64,000 bases of DNA from Calditrichia bacterium (GTDB taxonomy: Bacteria > Calditrichota > Calditrichia > Calditrichales > Calditrichaceae). The translations under genes and the position numbers were made by a program. Under the pieces are notes generated by a model that saw only the letters and a list, made by a program, of their open reading frames with translations, was not told the DNA's origin and searched no databases. The stretch spans positions 1-64,000 of the forward strand of contig JALSTK010000028.1 in NCBI GenBank assembly GCA_026983775.1, in the 5' to 3' direction. This document shows positions 9,322-18,345 of the stretch, piece by piece. Each line of letters opens with the position of its first letter. The stretch's first letter is position 1.

Positions 9322-9657
9322 GTGATTATCAAATTAATTCCTGTACTTTTAACTGCCATTCTTTTTTCAGCCCATTTACTCCGCTTTGCAGGATGGGCAC
9401 CGGCAATTATATCCTTTTTATTTATCGGCACACTTTTTATCCGCAACAAATGGATTCCCCGCATCTGGCAGGTCTATCTCGGAATTGCCTTTTTAACCTG
9501 GATTAAAATTACCATTGGTTTTGTCCAATACCGTATTGCTATGCATATTCCCTGGGTTAGATTGATTATTATTATGGGGTTGATTATTCTACTCACTGCC
9601 TATTCTATTTTTCGTTTTGAGAATAAAACGGTATCCGGTTTTTATCGCAAAAAATAA
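9322..9657 (+). CDS. Small four-helix membrane protein of unknown function
   Basis: A 111-residue protein with about four predicted membrane segments and positively charged loops (FIRNKWIPRIWQ). The start is a GTG at 9322 preceded by a strong AAGGAG at 9311-9316. No recognisable family motif. It lies 155 bp after the YwiC-like gene on the same strand and ends exactly at the terminator hairpin shared with the convergent cytochrome gene. The good ribosome site and the terminator argue that it is real. Confidence 0.6.
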   Translation: MIIKLIPVLLTAILFSAHLLRFAGWAPAIISFLFIGTLFIRNKWIPRIWQVYLGIAFLTWIKITIGFVQYRIAMHIPWVRLIIIMGLIILLTAYSIFRFENKTVSGFYRKK

Positions 9658-9689
9658 GAAAGCCCTGTCCGAACGGGCAAGGCTTTCTT
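9656..9689. terminator. Bidirectional intrinsic terminator between convergent genes
   Basis: AAGAAAGCC at 9656-9664 pairs with GGCTTTCTT at 9681-9689. An inner stem TGTCC/CGGGCA closes a GAA loop. It overlaps the end of the small membrane protein gene and lies 20 bp from the stop of the convergent cytochrome gene, so it can serve both. Confidence 0.75.
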
Positions 9690-9708
9690 CCTCTCAGAAA
9701 TCACCTTT

Positions 9709-11199
9709 TCAGTCCCGAAGATAGGCATTCAGAAATTCATCCTGTAAATATTTGTGCATGGCTGCATTTCTTTCCTTTTTCTGTGCCGGCTTCAAATATT
9801 TAAACGGTTCATTCTCATCCATAGCCAAAATAGAGTGGCAGGTGGTACATTCATGGGATATCACTTTCCCCTGTTGATCAACCATATTTTCGTTATGACA
9901 ACGAAAACAGCCGTCATGATTGATATAGTTTGGATAACTGCCCCAGGTAATCTTCATCCCGGGATGTATATTGCGGGTATAGATGGCCTGCAAGGTAGAA
10001 ACTGCCCGATCCAACTTATCCAGAATCTGTCCGGCGCGTCGGGGATAATGGCGTTGGTAATATCCTTCGATATGCTTCCTGATCCCTTCTAAGCCCTCCT
10101 CTTTGGTGTTATAATTAGCCGTAATAGCTGCCAATCCTTCTCTTTTTATATAGGGAATCGAACGGTCGATCAGCCCCCGATGCATGCGACGGTCTACCGC
10201 ATATTCCGGCTTTTCATAAATATGGGTCGCCCGGTTATGGCAATCCACACAATCCATCACTCTCGCCGCCTCCGCTTCCGCAGAATCTTTTACCGTATGT
10301 TTTTTATTCACAAAACGGCGGATCGAACCGTCTTTGTTATCTACCTCGATCCAGAGCATCTCTTTGCGCTGATCGTCAACCGATGCATAACGAACCTTTG
10401 TATCCCTGGAAATATGCCAGTGAATGCCTGCTTTTTCCTGCCCTCTACCGATATCAACCTTTAGATTCAGGGTCGTATATTGGGGTGTCGAAGCTTCGTC
10501 CATGGCATAATGCACAAATGTTCTTAAGCGGGTTCCGTAAAACTTTTCAGGCCAATGACATTTCTCACAAGTTTCCCGGGCCGGACGTAGCTGATGAACA
10601 GGAGTCGGTATGGGGCTTTTATAGAGATGAAAGGTCAAGGAAAGAATTTGGTAGGCTCCGTTCAGTTTACTGGATATCAGGGCATCGACCCCTTCTCCTA
10701 CATGACATTCAACACATCTGACATGGGCATGAGGAGACTGCTGATAAGTAGTCCATTCCGGATTCATCACACTATGACAAGCCGTACCGCAGAACTCAGC
10801 TTCATCCATGAAGCTCAGCATCTGGGTAGAAACAATCAGCAGGAAAAGGATATTGATCAGGCTGAACAAACCGATTGTAATCACTACCCTTGATCCCCAG
10901 AACCCTTCTTTGACTCCCTGATAGGTAAATTGTTCTTCCAACAATTGCTTGGCAGACTTACCCGTTTCTCTCTTCCGCTGCGCCCAGGCTATGGGTATTA
11001 GTATTAACCCGAGGATAAATAGAGTGGGAAATACCAGATAATTAATCAGACCGATATAAGCGTTCGTGAACAGGCCGATCATCCGGGCCAATTCAAGGAT
11101 CACAAAAGTAACGAAAGAAGAGGTCGTTAAAATGACACCTATCTTTCCCAGGTGATTGACCGAGACACTTTTAATAAAATTCAGATATTTTTCCAGCAT
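9709..11199 (-). CDS. NapC/NirT/NrfH-type multiheme quinol dehydrogenase
   Basis: A membrane-anchored cytochrome c that should take electrons from the quinol pool to a periplasmic reductase. The N-terminus has about three hydrophobic segments (two before residue 75, one at about 95-120). The heme region follows: CGTACHSVMNPEW, then CVECH, CEKCH, CVDCH, CFRCH and CTTCH. The block from CGTACH to CVECHVGEG is the NapC/NirT signature. The first site is CX3CH rather than CXXCH, which is unusual. At 496 residues it is far longer than NrfH (about 160) because of a C-terminal extension with four more hemes. It starts 10 bp after the hydroxylamine-oxidoreductase-like gene stops, so the two form an operon like the haoA/cycX pairs of Campylobacterota. 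Confidence 0.85.
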   Translation of the reverse strand: MLEKYLNFIKSVSVNHLGKIGVILTTSSFVTFVILELARMIGLFTNAYIGLINYLVFPTLFILGLILIPIAWAQRKRETGKSAKQLLEEQFTYQGVKEGFWGSRVVITIGLFSLINILFLLIVSTQMLSFMDEAEFCGTACHSVMNPEWTTYQQSPHAHVRCVECHVGEGVDALISSKLNGAYQILSLTFHLYKSPIPTPVHQLRPARETCEKCHWPEKFYGTRLRTFVHYAMDEASTPQYTTLNLKVDIGRGQEKAGIHWHISRDTKVRYASVDDQRKEMLWIEVDNKDGSIRRFVNKKHTVKDSAEAEAARVMDCVDCHNRATHIYEKPEYAVDRRMHRGLIDRSIPYIKREGLAAITANYNTKEEGLEGIRKHIEGYYQRHYPRRAGQILDKLDRAVSTLQAIYTRNIHPGMKITWGSYPNYINHDGCFRCHNENMVDQQGKVISHECTTCHSILAMDENEPFKYLKPAQKKERNAAMHKYLQDEFLNAYLRD

Positions 11200-11209
11200 A
11201 CCTTATTCT

Positions 11210-12538
11210 CTATTTATTTTGAAAAAGACTTTGATAAATTTTTTGCATTTGCCCCGAACGAATTCTCTGCTTTAACTCTTTTGTATCCATGGACAGCCAT
11301 TTATGCATGGGATCCGTTTTAAATAACTTGTCAATATAGGCATTTACATCCGGATCATTATACGCTCTGGCTTCCGGAATAAATTTAAAATAGAAATGCT
11401 GAGCCACTTCATAAATACCATGCCACCAGGTATAATCGGGCCCCATCATCGCTGCGCCGTGCCGGGCACGTCGTCCTTCATGATGCCATAATTCCCAATA
11501 GGTCCATTCAATTTCATTAGCAAAAGCGGCAGGATTTTTCATAACCTTTTTCTTTTTAATCAGTTTCATAATATCTGTTGCCGGTTTAGCAAACTTTTCA
11601 TTGTAAAGCCTTACCAGGGCATCGAACTGATAGTAATGTCCATCCACAAAATTGGTGTTATGGCAATTGATGCAGACCTGTTTCATATTTTTTCTACGCT
11701 GCTGCCAGTTTTTCTTAAGCTTGGAAATAGGCGGCCGCAAGGTCCATGAGATACGTTGCCCCACATCATGAGTAACTCCATGGGAAGGATTAGCCGACAT
11801 GTGGCAGGTGGCACAAGTAGGAGCTTCGTAATAGTCCTGTCCGACAACCCAGCGATCCGCTCCTAAATTCATTTCCTCCTTGTGAGTATAGTAGGCGTTG
11901 CCATGTTTGGATTCGGCATATATCTCTTTTTGAGGGTGATCCGGGCCTAAATGGCATTTGGAACAGGCTTCGGGCTGCCTGGCTTGTTTTTTTGAAAAAG
12001 CATGCCGTGTATGGCAGGTATTGCAGGAGCCAAGTGAGCCGTCGGGATTAATCCGTCCGATGCCGGAATTGGGCCAGGATTTTTTCGACAATTTATTGGG
12101 TGACTTCGGATCGATTTTTATCACCCCGCCATGGCAATTTTCACAGCCGGTAATCGCCACAGGTTCTCCACCCGCCACATGGGCTAAATAGGCATCCTTC
12201 GAATCGAGTATCTTGCCTGCCGTGGCATGATAAGAAGCCTGGACTTCTTTGGCTTCTTTCTCATGGCATTGGCCGCAATCTTTAGGAGTAACCAGAGTGG
12301 CAATCAGAGCACCTTCATGCATAAAGGCATCGGCATCGCCCTTTTGGGCACCATGACAACTAATGCAAGTTACATCGTGTTGGGCATGGGAGGAACCATA
12401 CCACTGTTTATACAAGCCCGGCGATTTTTCTTTATGGCAGGTCATACATTTACCGGCTACCTTCGGATCCACCTGGTTACCGGCCCAACTAATAACCACC
12501 ATGGAAAAAAGAAAAACAATTGTAGAAAAAAGACGCAT
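11210..12538 (-). CDS. Octaheme cytochrome c, hydroxylamine oxidoreductase (HAO) family
   Basis: A periplasmic octaheme protein. Starting at the ATG at 12538 (AAGGAAG just upstream) it is 442 residues with a cleavable signal peptide ending ISWAG. Eight CXXCH motifs lie at about residues 31, 58, 88, 132, 172, 192, 242 and 289: CMTCH, CISCH, CGQCH, CENCH, CNTCH, CSKCH, CATCH, CINCH. ESKHGNAYYTHKEEMN and MKQVCINCHNTNFVDGHYYQ are typical of the HAO family. The helical C-terminal third (WELWHHEGRRARHG, PDYTWWHGIYEVAQHFY) also fits. Pairing with a NapC/NrfH-type quinol dehydrogenase suggests a reductive role (nitrite or hydroxylamine to ammonium) like epsilon-HAO, rather than ammonia oxidation. Whether the heme-crosslinking Tyr is present needs an alignment. 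Confidence 0.85.
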   Translation of the reverse strand: MRLFSTIVFLFSMVVISWAGNQVDPKVAGKCMTCHKEKSPGLYKQWYGSSHAQHDVTCISCHGAQKGDADAFMHEGALIATLVTPKDCGQCHEKEAKEVQASYHATAGKILDSKDAYLAHVAGGEPVAITGCENCHGGVIKIDPKSPNKLSKKSWPNSGIGRINPDGSLGSCNTCHTRHAFSKKQARQPEACSKCHLGPDHPQKEIYAESKHGNAYYTHKEEMNLGADRWVVGQDYYEAPTCATCHMSANPSHGVTHDVGQRISWTLRPPISKLKKNWQQRRKNMKQVCINCHNTNFVDGHYYQFDALVRLYNEKFAKPATDIMKLIKKKKVMKNPAAFANEIEWTYWELWHHEGRRARHGAAMMGPDYTWWHGIYEVAQHFYFKFIPEARAYNDPDVNAYIDKLFKTDPMHKWLSMDTKELKQRIRSGQMQKIYQSLFQNK

Positions 12539-12654
12539 CTTTCTTCCTTTCTTTTTATGGTACTTCAATTGATTAAGAATTTTTTACTTAAAAAAAGGCT
12601 TGCTACTATAAACCAAGTGTAAATAAAATAATTGAAAAATACAAGGTTAATAAA

Positions 12655-12686
12655 AAAAATCCTCTTTATAATAAAAGAGGATTTTT
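12655..12686 (-). terminator. Intrinsic terminator after the second octaheme cytochrome gene
   Basis: AAAATCCTCTTT at 12656-12667 and AAAGAGGATTTT at 12674-12685 form a perfect 12-bp stem with a 6-nt loop. It lies 25 bp past the stop codon at 12711. It separates this cytochrome from the HAO/NapC-like pair, which must then have its own promoter at about 12540-12650. Confidence 0.8.
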
Positions 12687-12710
12687 ATCTACTAAATCGA
12701 ATTTTCTTAT

Positions 12711-14600
12711 CTATTCCAAAGGATTCTGACTTAAAGACTCGATCTCATCGGGTGTATAACCCAGCTCTTTCCAGTTTAAAAATCCGTCCGGTCTATGGCA
12801 ATCCTTACAAGTTAACGCACCTTTTCTTCTCACCGCATGGCTGATTTCAAGTCGGGCATCCATCGGTATCCATCGTGGTTGAACTTTACGATGATGCACA
12901 ACATCGTCATACGCTCCGGTATCCCAATTATCCACATCCATAAAAGATATAAATTTATCCATCAGATATTTATCGAACATAAAACCATACATTTTCTTCA
13001 TCATGCTCTTTTTCATTTCGATAACCGTGGCGCTATCCGGATTTCCTGTACGATAATAAGTAGGTAGATTATAGGGCACAAACATACCTCCGAAGGGCCC
13101 CATATTTTGTAAATCGATATGCTGTTTGCCATTAAAAAATTTGATGGCGTAAAGCTTGGACGGTTTTCTTTTGGCTATGGGACGCATCACTTTTTCATAC
13201 CATCCTTTGTAATCGAAATTTTTATATTCCGGCCAGATGTGGGTTGGCTTGTAAAAACTATACAAATTGGCACCGTTCGGATTATCACCGATGGGGTTAC
13301 CGAGGAAAGTGGCATCCCCATTCCACCAAACATAATCTATACCTTTTCCCGGTAACGTTTCCTTTTTTATATCATCATAAATATAGATTCCCGATTTCTC
13401 TTCAAAAACCGTTTTGGAAAAATCACGCATGGTAGCGTTATCAGGATGTAAGGAAGGGATATGGCACGTTGTACAGGCAATTTTCTCCACGTGGGCGTTT
13501 AAATAATCGTCTAAATCCGCATTCTCTCCATGGGGTTCGGCCGTATGGCAATCCTCACATTTTACCTCGACATCCGGCAGGTCGTTGGTCATCATGGTTG
13601 TGGTATGGGTACCCTTGGCAATTAAATGACCTTCCGTATAGTGACAATCGATACACTGCACACCATTGGCCGCATGAACGTCCCAGGAAGGAGAGAAGGG
13701 AGTCCCCCGTTTCGAACCGGGATGCAGAACCCGCGGCCGGGTATAGCCGGTATTTGTCTGACTCTGCATGAATGAGGGATCGGCATCATCCACATAAACA
13801 TCGCCGCCGAAATTATGCTGATGACAACGCAAACAATTTTGCGAAGTAGGTTTTGTGACTGACATTGCTGCCTTCATAGAGCGGTCCTGTCCCCAGCGAT
13901 TACCGTATTTATCCGTAATAACCGTCTTTCGGTTCATATCATAGGCCGCCGAATGACAAATCAGGCAATCAATGGTTTTCTTCTCTTTTTCGAGCGTTCG
14001 ATAACCGGGCATCATTCCGCCTAAGGGCACCTGATACTCTCCGCCGATGTGGCACTGGCCGCATCCTTCCGAAAGCGTATCACCACGCTGATTAACAACG
14101 ATCTCCGCCCAGGCAGTCATGGCAAAAGAACCCGGTTTGGGGCAAGGACGATCAATTTTACCCATGGGAAAATCATCCGCCAGTTTTCCGTTAAATCCCC
14201 ATACATTGGAATGTTTCATAGTAAAAAATTTATAATGCGCCGAGGAGAGTAGATTTTTCATCAGATCTACTCTCTTCTCTTTTTGGGTAATATGATCTTT
14301 GACGGTAATCTCTTTATGGCAGCCCAGGCAGGTTTCGGGTCCTTTATAGGATAGAATGTTAGCCTCCCGAAAACGTTTGATATGATTAAACTCCAGATCA
14401 TACTTATTTTCAAGTTCTTTGGCAATTGCATCAAATTGCTTCGGGGTCACTTTTTGGACGGCATAAGTAATCTCGTGCGGTCTGCTGTCACCGGGCATCA
14501 TCAGATTAATCATGCCGGACCAAGCCGAACAACTCCATTCCAAAGCGGTCATTCCCAGTAAGAGCAGAAGTATTCCGAATCGTAAAATATTGCGTTTCAT
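12711..14600 (-). CDS. Exported octaheme cytochrome c, tetrathionate-reductase-like (OTR) type
   Basis: A 629-residue periplasmic or membrane-anchored cytochrome. The start at 14600 has AAGGAGGG. The signal region ends LEWSCSAW, so a lipid anchor at Cys24 is possible although the box is poor. Eight CXXCH motifs lie at about residues 91, 180, 212, 256, 316, 348, 376 and 598: CLGCH, CGQCH, CLICH, CLRCH, CIDCH, CEDCH, CTTCH, CKDCH. The GCGQCHIGGEY...IDCLICH spacing resembles octaheme tetrathionate reductase-type proteins, which reduce tetrathionate, nitrite or hydroxylamine. The atypical CXXCK active-site motif of the Shewanella enzyme is not seen. About 220 residues without hemes separate sites 7 and 8. 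It is a single-gene transcript, with a candidate promoter at 14639-14667 and a terminator at 12655. Confidence 0.75.
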   Translation of the reverse strand: MKRNILRFGILLLLLGMTALEWSCSAWSGMINLMMPGDSRPHEITYAVQKVTPKQFDAIAKELENKYDLEFNHIKRFREANILSYKGPETCLGCHKEITVKDHITQKEKRVDLMKNLLSSAHYKFFTMKHSNVWGFNGKLADDFPMGKIDRPCPKPGSFAMTAWAEIVVNQRGDTLSEGCGQCHIGGEYQVPLGGMMPGYRTLEKEKKTIDCLICHSAAYDMNRKTVITDKYGNRWGQDRSMKAAMSVTKPTSQNCLRCHQHNFGGDVYVDDADPSFMQSQTNTGYTRPRVLHPGSKRGTPFSPSWDVHAANGVQCIDCHYTEGHLIAKGTHTTTMMTNDLPDVEVKCEDCHTAEPHGENADLDDYLNAHVEKIACTTCHIPSLHPDNATMRDFSKTVFEEKSGIYIYDDIKKETLPGKGIDYVWWNGDATFLGNPIGDNPNGANLYSFYKPTHIWPEYKNFDYKGWYEKVMRPIAKRKPSKLYAIKFFNGKQHIDLQNMGPFGGMFVPYNLPTYYRTGNPDSATVIEMKKSMMKKMYGFMFDKYLMDKFISFMDVDNWDTGAYDDVVHHRKVQPRWIPMDARLEISHAVRRKGALTCKDCHRPDGFLNWKELGYTPDEIESLSQNPLE

Positions 14601-14638
14601 ATAAACCCTCCTTAAAAAAATAGTGAAATATTCAGCTA

Positions 14639-14667
14639 ATTGTACATAACACTTTTTTCTTTAACAA
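14639..14667 (-). promoter_or_regulatory. Candidate sigma70-type promoter of the octaheme cytochrome gene
   Basis: Read on the minus strand, TTGTTA (14667-14662) and TACAAT (14644-14639) are separated by exactly 17 bp. The predicted start lies about 30 nt upstream of the ATG at 14600. It matches four and five of six consensus positions, so this is plausible, not proven. Confidence 0.4.
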
Positions 14668-14868
14668 TTAATCACCAAAGTTGGCACTCATAAATAAGAT
14701 TTTTACACTTAAATGCTACATACCAAAAACTTTAAATGCAAGAGAAAAAAAATTTTCTGATATTCGGACCAATGTTTATAATTTTTTAAAGGGGTTCACA
14801 AAGAATAGTAACCTGTTTTACGGGAAGCAAAGCCAGATCAATGCATGAATAAGAGAGTATTGAAGAAA

Positions 14869-14900
14869 AAAAGACCTCCCGGTTCAGAGGGAGATCTTTT
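14869..14900 (-). terminator. Intrinsic terminator of the TonB-receptor/HmuY operon
   Basis: AAAAGACCTCCC (14869-14880) and GGGAGATCTTTT (14889-14900) form a 12-bp stem with an 8-nt loop. The single imperfect position is a U-G wobble in the minus-strand RNA, so it folds better in that direction. It lies 15 bp after the HmuY stop codon. Confidence 0.75.
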
Positions 14901-14915
14901 ACATTAAGGATAGTT

Positions 14916-15905
14916 TTACTGCAAATATTTCCACTGGATGGTAAAAGCACCCGAGTTACCCTGATCATCATAATAGTTAGTCAAAGCAAAGGCAACTATT
15001 TTCCCTTGCTTTGTCTTTACGATATACGCATAATCTCTGGGAATTACTTTATGGTTTTCATCGGAATCATACCAACCCATGGTTAAGTACTTTTGCAGAT
15101 GGTCTCCTGTAAAATCAGTAGCTGAAACGGTAGTAACCGAATCGATATCCGTGTTCTCCAATTTATGCATGGTCACATTGGGACCGAGCCAGATCGCACT
15201 GCCTATAGTTTTAAGGTCCCAGGTACCATAACCCATGGAGAGCTGTCCGTCTTTTAATGAAAAGTATTGTGTTTTCTCATAACCATTGCCGGTTTGCCCT
15301 GAATCCAAAGCCGTCTGGCTAAAATCGGTAGAACCGGTTCCATTCAATTTAAAATCGAAATAGATATTCGAAATTTGCATTTTCGTCATATCAAAATCAT
15401 AGTGTTTAAACTGAACAAGCGCATAGGAACCGTCACACCGTTTTAGAACATAAACATCCGGTCGAACACTATATCCGTTCTGGGCATCGAACCAGGACTT
15501 TCCTATGACCGCCTCGGCCAGTGTATCATCGGCGACAAACTGATTGGCCTGCGGAATTTCAGTCACATCGTCCAGGGACGAGGCATCCAGCCGAACTCCG
15601 GTCACGCCGGGGCCTAATTTAACGACCGGATCCGTGGAAATGGCAAAATATTCGCAACTTCCCGGTGCGCCGACCTCAGCCTCACGCTCCTCCAGGTCAA
15701 AAGCCAGATCATATTCATCCGGCTTCCGGGTAACGGCCTTTTTAGATGCAAAAGTAAAGTACTGGGTACCTTCGGTTTTCACATTGCCGGTAGTATAGGA
15801 TTCCACCTGGCCCAGATCATTCTTCGGACTTGTTGTATTCTTAGAGCAATTCCACAAGAAACTTAAAGCCAAAACCAATGCGGTAATTAATATAAATCGT
15901 GACAT
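14916..15905 (-). CDS. hmuY: HmuY-family heme-binding lipoprotein
   Basis: A surface or secreted lipoprotein of the HmuY family, which binds heme and passes it to a TonB-dependent receptor. The ATG at 15905 has GGAGGA six bases upstream. The signal peptide MSRFILITALVLALSF ends near Cys20 (LWNCSKN), a likely lipid anchor. The body starts with a beta-rich YFTFASKKAVTRKPDEYDLAF block, the usual HmuY opening (YF.F...V.....WDLAF). A second half repeats the theme (TQYFSLKDGQLSMG). Length is 329 residues, longer than P. gingivalis HmuY (about 216), so two related domains are possible. Its ATG lies 22 bp after the receptor stop codon, so the pair is an operon with the receptor first. The heme ligands could not be assigned. 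Confidence 0.72.
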   Translation of the reverse strand: MSRFILITALVLALSFLWNCSKNTTSPKNDLGQVESYTTGNVKTEGTQYFTFASKKAVTRKPDEYDLAFDLEEREAEVGAPGSCEYFAISTDPVVKLGPGVTGVRLDASSLDDVTEIPQANQFVADDTLAEAVIGKSWFDAQNGYSVRPDVYVLKRCDGSYALVQFKHYDFDMTKMQISNIYFDFKLNGTGSTDFSQTALDSGQTGNGYEKTQYFSLKDGQLSMGYGTWDLKTIGSAIWLGPNVTMHKLENTDIDSVTTVSATDFTGDHLQKYLTMGWYDSDENHKVIPRDYAYIVKTKQGKIVAFALTNYYDDQGNSGAFTIQWKYLQ

Positions 15906-15927
15906 AATAAATCCTCCAAAAATTAAA

Positions 15928-18063
15928 TTATAATGAATACGATAAGCCGGCATACCATTCTCTGCCGGGCATGGGGCCCCATGTTTTATTTACATAGTTC
16001 GTTAAATTAAATCCGCCAACGGACAGTTTTAAATGATAGGGCATCTTTATACTGAAGTTGGCATTCCAAACCGTATAGTCGGAAATGGGAATACGTTCGA
16101 TTATCCGGCCGCTGTTATCATCGATCAGGGTATCATACCTTTTACCGAAATAGCGGGCCCGGATATTCAATTTGATATGATAGGGAAGCGAAAAAATGAG
16201 GGCGGCATGAGCTTTATGTTTAAATTTACCGCCCAAAGGCCTTCCCGTACTCTTCACCCGGGAGTCCAGGTAACTATATCCCAGAGAAATATCCAACCAG
16301 TCCCTTGGGAAATATTTCATATCCCATTCCAAACCCCATGTTTTTACCCAATCGAAATTATGATAAGTATAATTTAGACCGGGATTACCGTCATCAATAC
16401 GGATATCATTTATCAAATCCTTTACGGCATTGAAGAAAAAACTAATTCGGCCATGGTAATTATCTTCATTCCAGAACTCATAATCCAGATTATAGGAATT
16501 CGAATGTTCCGGCCTCAAATCAGGATTTCCTTTCACCGTCAGATTAACATCCTGTACGGTCAACAACAGATAAAGTTCTTTAAAAGAAGGCGCCCGGAAT
16601 CCCCGGCCATAAGAGACCCTGACCCGGCCGGTCGAATAGGGCGACCACATGAGGGCTATCTTGGGTGAAAACTGGCTACCATAGATGGAATGCAAATCAT
16701 AACGCCCGCCTGCTAACAACGTGATGGCTTTCAGCGGTTTATATTCATCCTGAATGTACAGGTTATGGAGCAACGAATGCCGATTTTCATCCAGGACACG
16801 GCGAGATTCTATGGATTCCTGTTCCAATGAATAGCCCACATTCAGCCGGTGTGAACCGATCTTCCGAAATAACAGAAGCTCGTTTTTTAGCAAACCATCA
16901 TTGGTCGGATCACTTTTTTTAAAATATCCGCTACTTCGAACCACTTCACCATATGCATGTTCATAGCGAGTAAATTCGGAATTCAGCGTCAGGGATACGG
17001 GCAGAAGAGAATCAATACGCAACTGACCGGCAGCAGTAAATCTTCTGTTGTGGGTCCTCTCTTCAAAAAAATCATTTAATACTCTTCCCTGCTTTTCCTG
17101 AAAGTAATCTGTCCGCAGTTTTAAAAATACATGCTGCACAAGAGATCCTTTCACCTCCATACCGGCATCATATTTTTCCTGATGCCGTCCATCTTCCATC
17201 GATGTGCTGGGGTCCAAATCGTAACCGCCATAATAGCGGCGGCCAAAATTCCATTTGGAGGCCCATCCTCTCCAGGGAGCATCAACCGACAGATAACTGT
17301 CCAGTAGGCCATGAGAGCCGCCTTTCACTAAAGCATTGAGATGCGGCTTCTTATCTGCCTCTTTGGTAATGATATTTACGACTCCCCCCATGGCCTGATT
17401 ACCGTATAAAGCCGAAGAAGCTCCCTTAACGATCTCGATACGTTCAATATCATTAACCGATAGCTGGGAAAGATCCATCTGACCGTTCAGACGTCCAATA
17501 ATCTTCATCCCATCCACCATAAACAAAATATGATTGCTATCAAAACCCTGCAGATCGAGGTTACTACCGAATCGGTCGTGATGTTCTACAGAAATACCCG
17601 TCACTTCATCGATTATTTCCGATACATCACTTGCACCCGATTCAACCAACACGTCCCCTTTTATAACCTGAGTCGTTACCGGCGTATCCTTTAATAACCG
17701 CTCCGTACGGGTACCTGTAACCACAATCTGGTCCAAATATAATAAGGATTCTTTCAAGCCGACCCGGAAATATCTATTCTTCTCTAAAGGAAAGGTGAGC
17801 TTCCTTTTGAAATTATTGTAAGACACATAGGAAACAATGACCGTATATGTTCCGGACAATGTGTCGGGAATTTCCAGTATAAAAGCACCTTTTTTATCCG
17901 ATGAAGTCCCGATCCCGGTGTTTTCTAAATATATATTCGCTCCGGCCAGCCTCTGACCCGTCCGACGGTCGACCACAAGACCGGCGATATTTTTAGCCAA
18001 CCCGGAAGCAAGCAACATAAATATCCATAAAACTATCCCAAAATAATACTTGTGTGCTAACAT
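15928..18063 (-). CDS. TonB-dependent outer-membrane receptor, probably for heme
   Basis: A 711-residue outer-membrane transporter. Order: signal peptide (1-23), carboxypeptidase-D-like regulatory domain (about 25-105, GLVVDRRTGQRLAGANIYL), TonB-box region LDQIVVTGTRTERLL, plug (about 115-225, SSALYGNQAMGGVVNIITK), then a 22-strand-type barrel ending YAGLSYSL. The start at 18063 has AAGGA. The next gene is a HmuY-type lipoprotein, which makes heme the likeliest ligand; this is inferred from context. The 282-bp upstream region showed no cobalamin riboswitch and no clear copy of the operator seen at 19336-19369. Confidence 0.85.
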   Translation of the reverse strand: MLAHKYYFGIVLWIFMLLASGLAKNIAGLVVDRRTGQRLAGANIYLENTGIGTSSDKKGAFILEIPDTLSGTYTVIVSYVSYNNFKRKLTFPLEKNRYFRVGLKESLLYLDQIVVTGTRTERLLKDTPVTTQVIKGDVLVESGASDVSEIIDEVTGISVEHHDRFGSNLDLQGFDSNHILFMVDGMKIIGRLNGQMDLSQLSVNDIERIEIVKGASSALYGNQAMGGVVNIITKEADKKPHLNALVKGGSHGLLDSYLSVDAPWRGWASKWNFGRRYYGGYDLDPSTSMEDGRHQEKYDAGMEVKGSLVQHVFLKLRTDYFQEKQGRVLNDFFEERTHNRRFTAAGQLRIDSLLPVSLTLNSEFTRYEHAYGEVVRSSGYFKKSDPTNDGLLKNELLLFRKIGSHRLNVGYSLEQESIESRRVLDENRHSLLHNLYIQDEYKPLKAITLLAGGRYDLHSIYGSQFSPKIALMWSPYSTGRVRVSYGRGFRAPSFKELYLLLTVQDVNLTVKGNPDLRPEHSNSYNLDYEFWNEDNYHGRISFFFNAVKDLINDIRIDDGNPGLNYTYHNFDWVKTWGLEWDMKYFPRDWLDISLGYSYLDSRVKSTGRPLGGKFKHKAHAALIFSLPYHIKLNIRARYFGKRYDTLIDDNSGRIIERIPISDYTVWNANFSIKMPYHLKLSVGGFNLTNYVNKTWGPMPGREWYAGLSYSL

Positions 18064-18345
18064 AATTCCTTACCTGTTAGAATAGAGCCTCTGCTTAAAC
18101 AGCGAAAGATAATTAAAATTTTACATGATCAGCAGCCCGGCAAAGAATACCCATTCCGCTGCGATCAATACTCGTCTTTCCATAAAAGAAAGTATCCTTT
18201 AAACCATTTTCATGACCAACCGGTCTGAAAACAGATACCATTTATGAATACCGGAACGGATAAGAGTCACTTCTGTGCTATACTTCCGCCCGGCACGGGT
18301 TGATCTTCTGTGAGACGAGCCGCTTAACAAATTTTCGGTTGACAA

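Noticed and set aside
18064-18345. Cobalamin or other riboswitch upstream of the TonB receptor
   Set aside because: I looked for the B12-box pattern on the minus strand and did not find it. The region has no convincing conserved structure.
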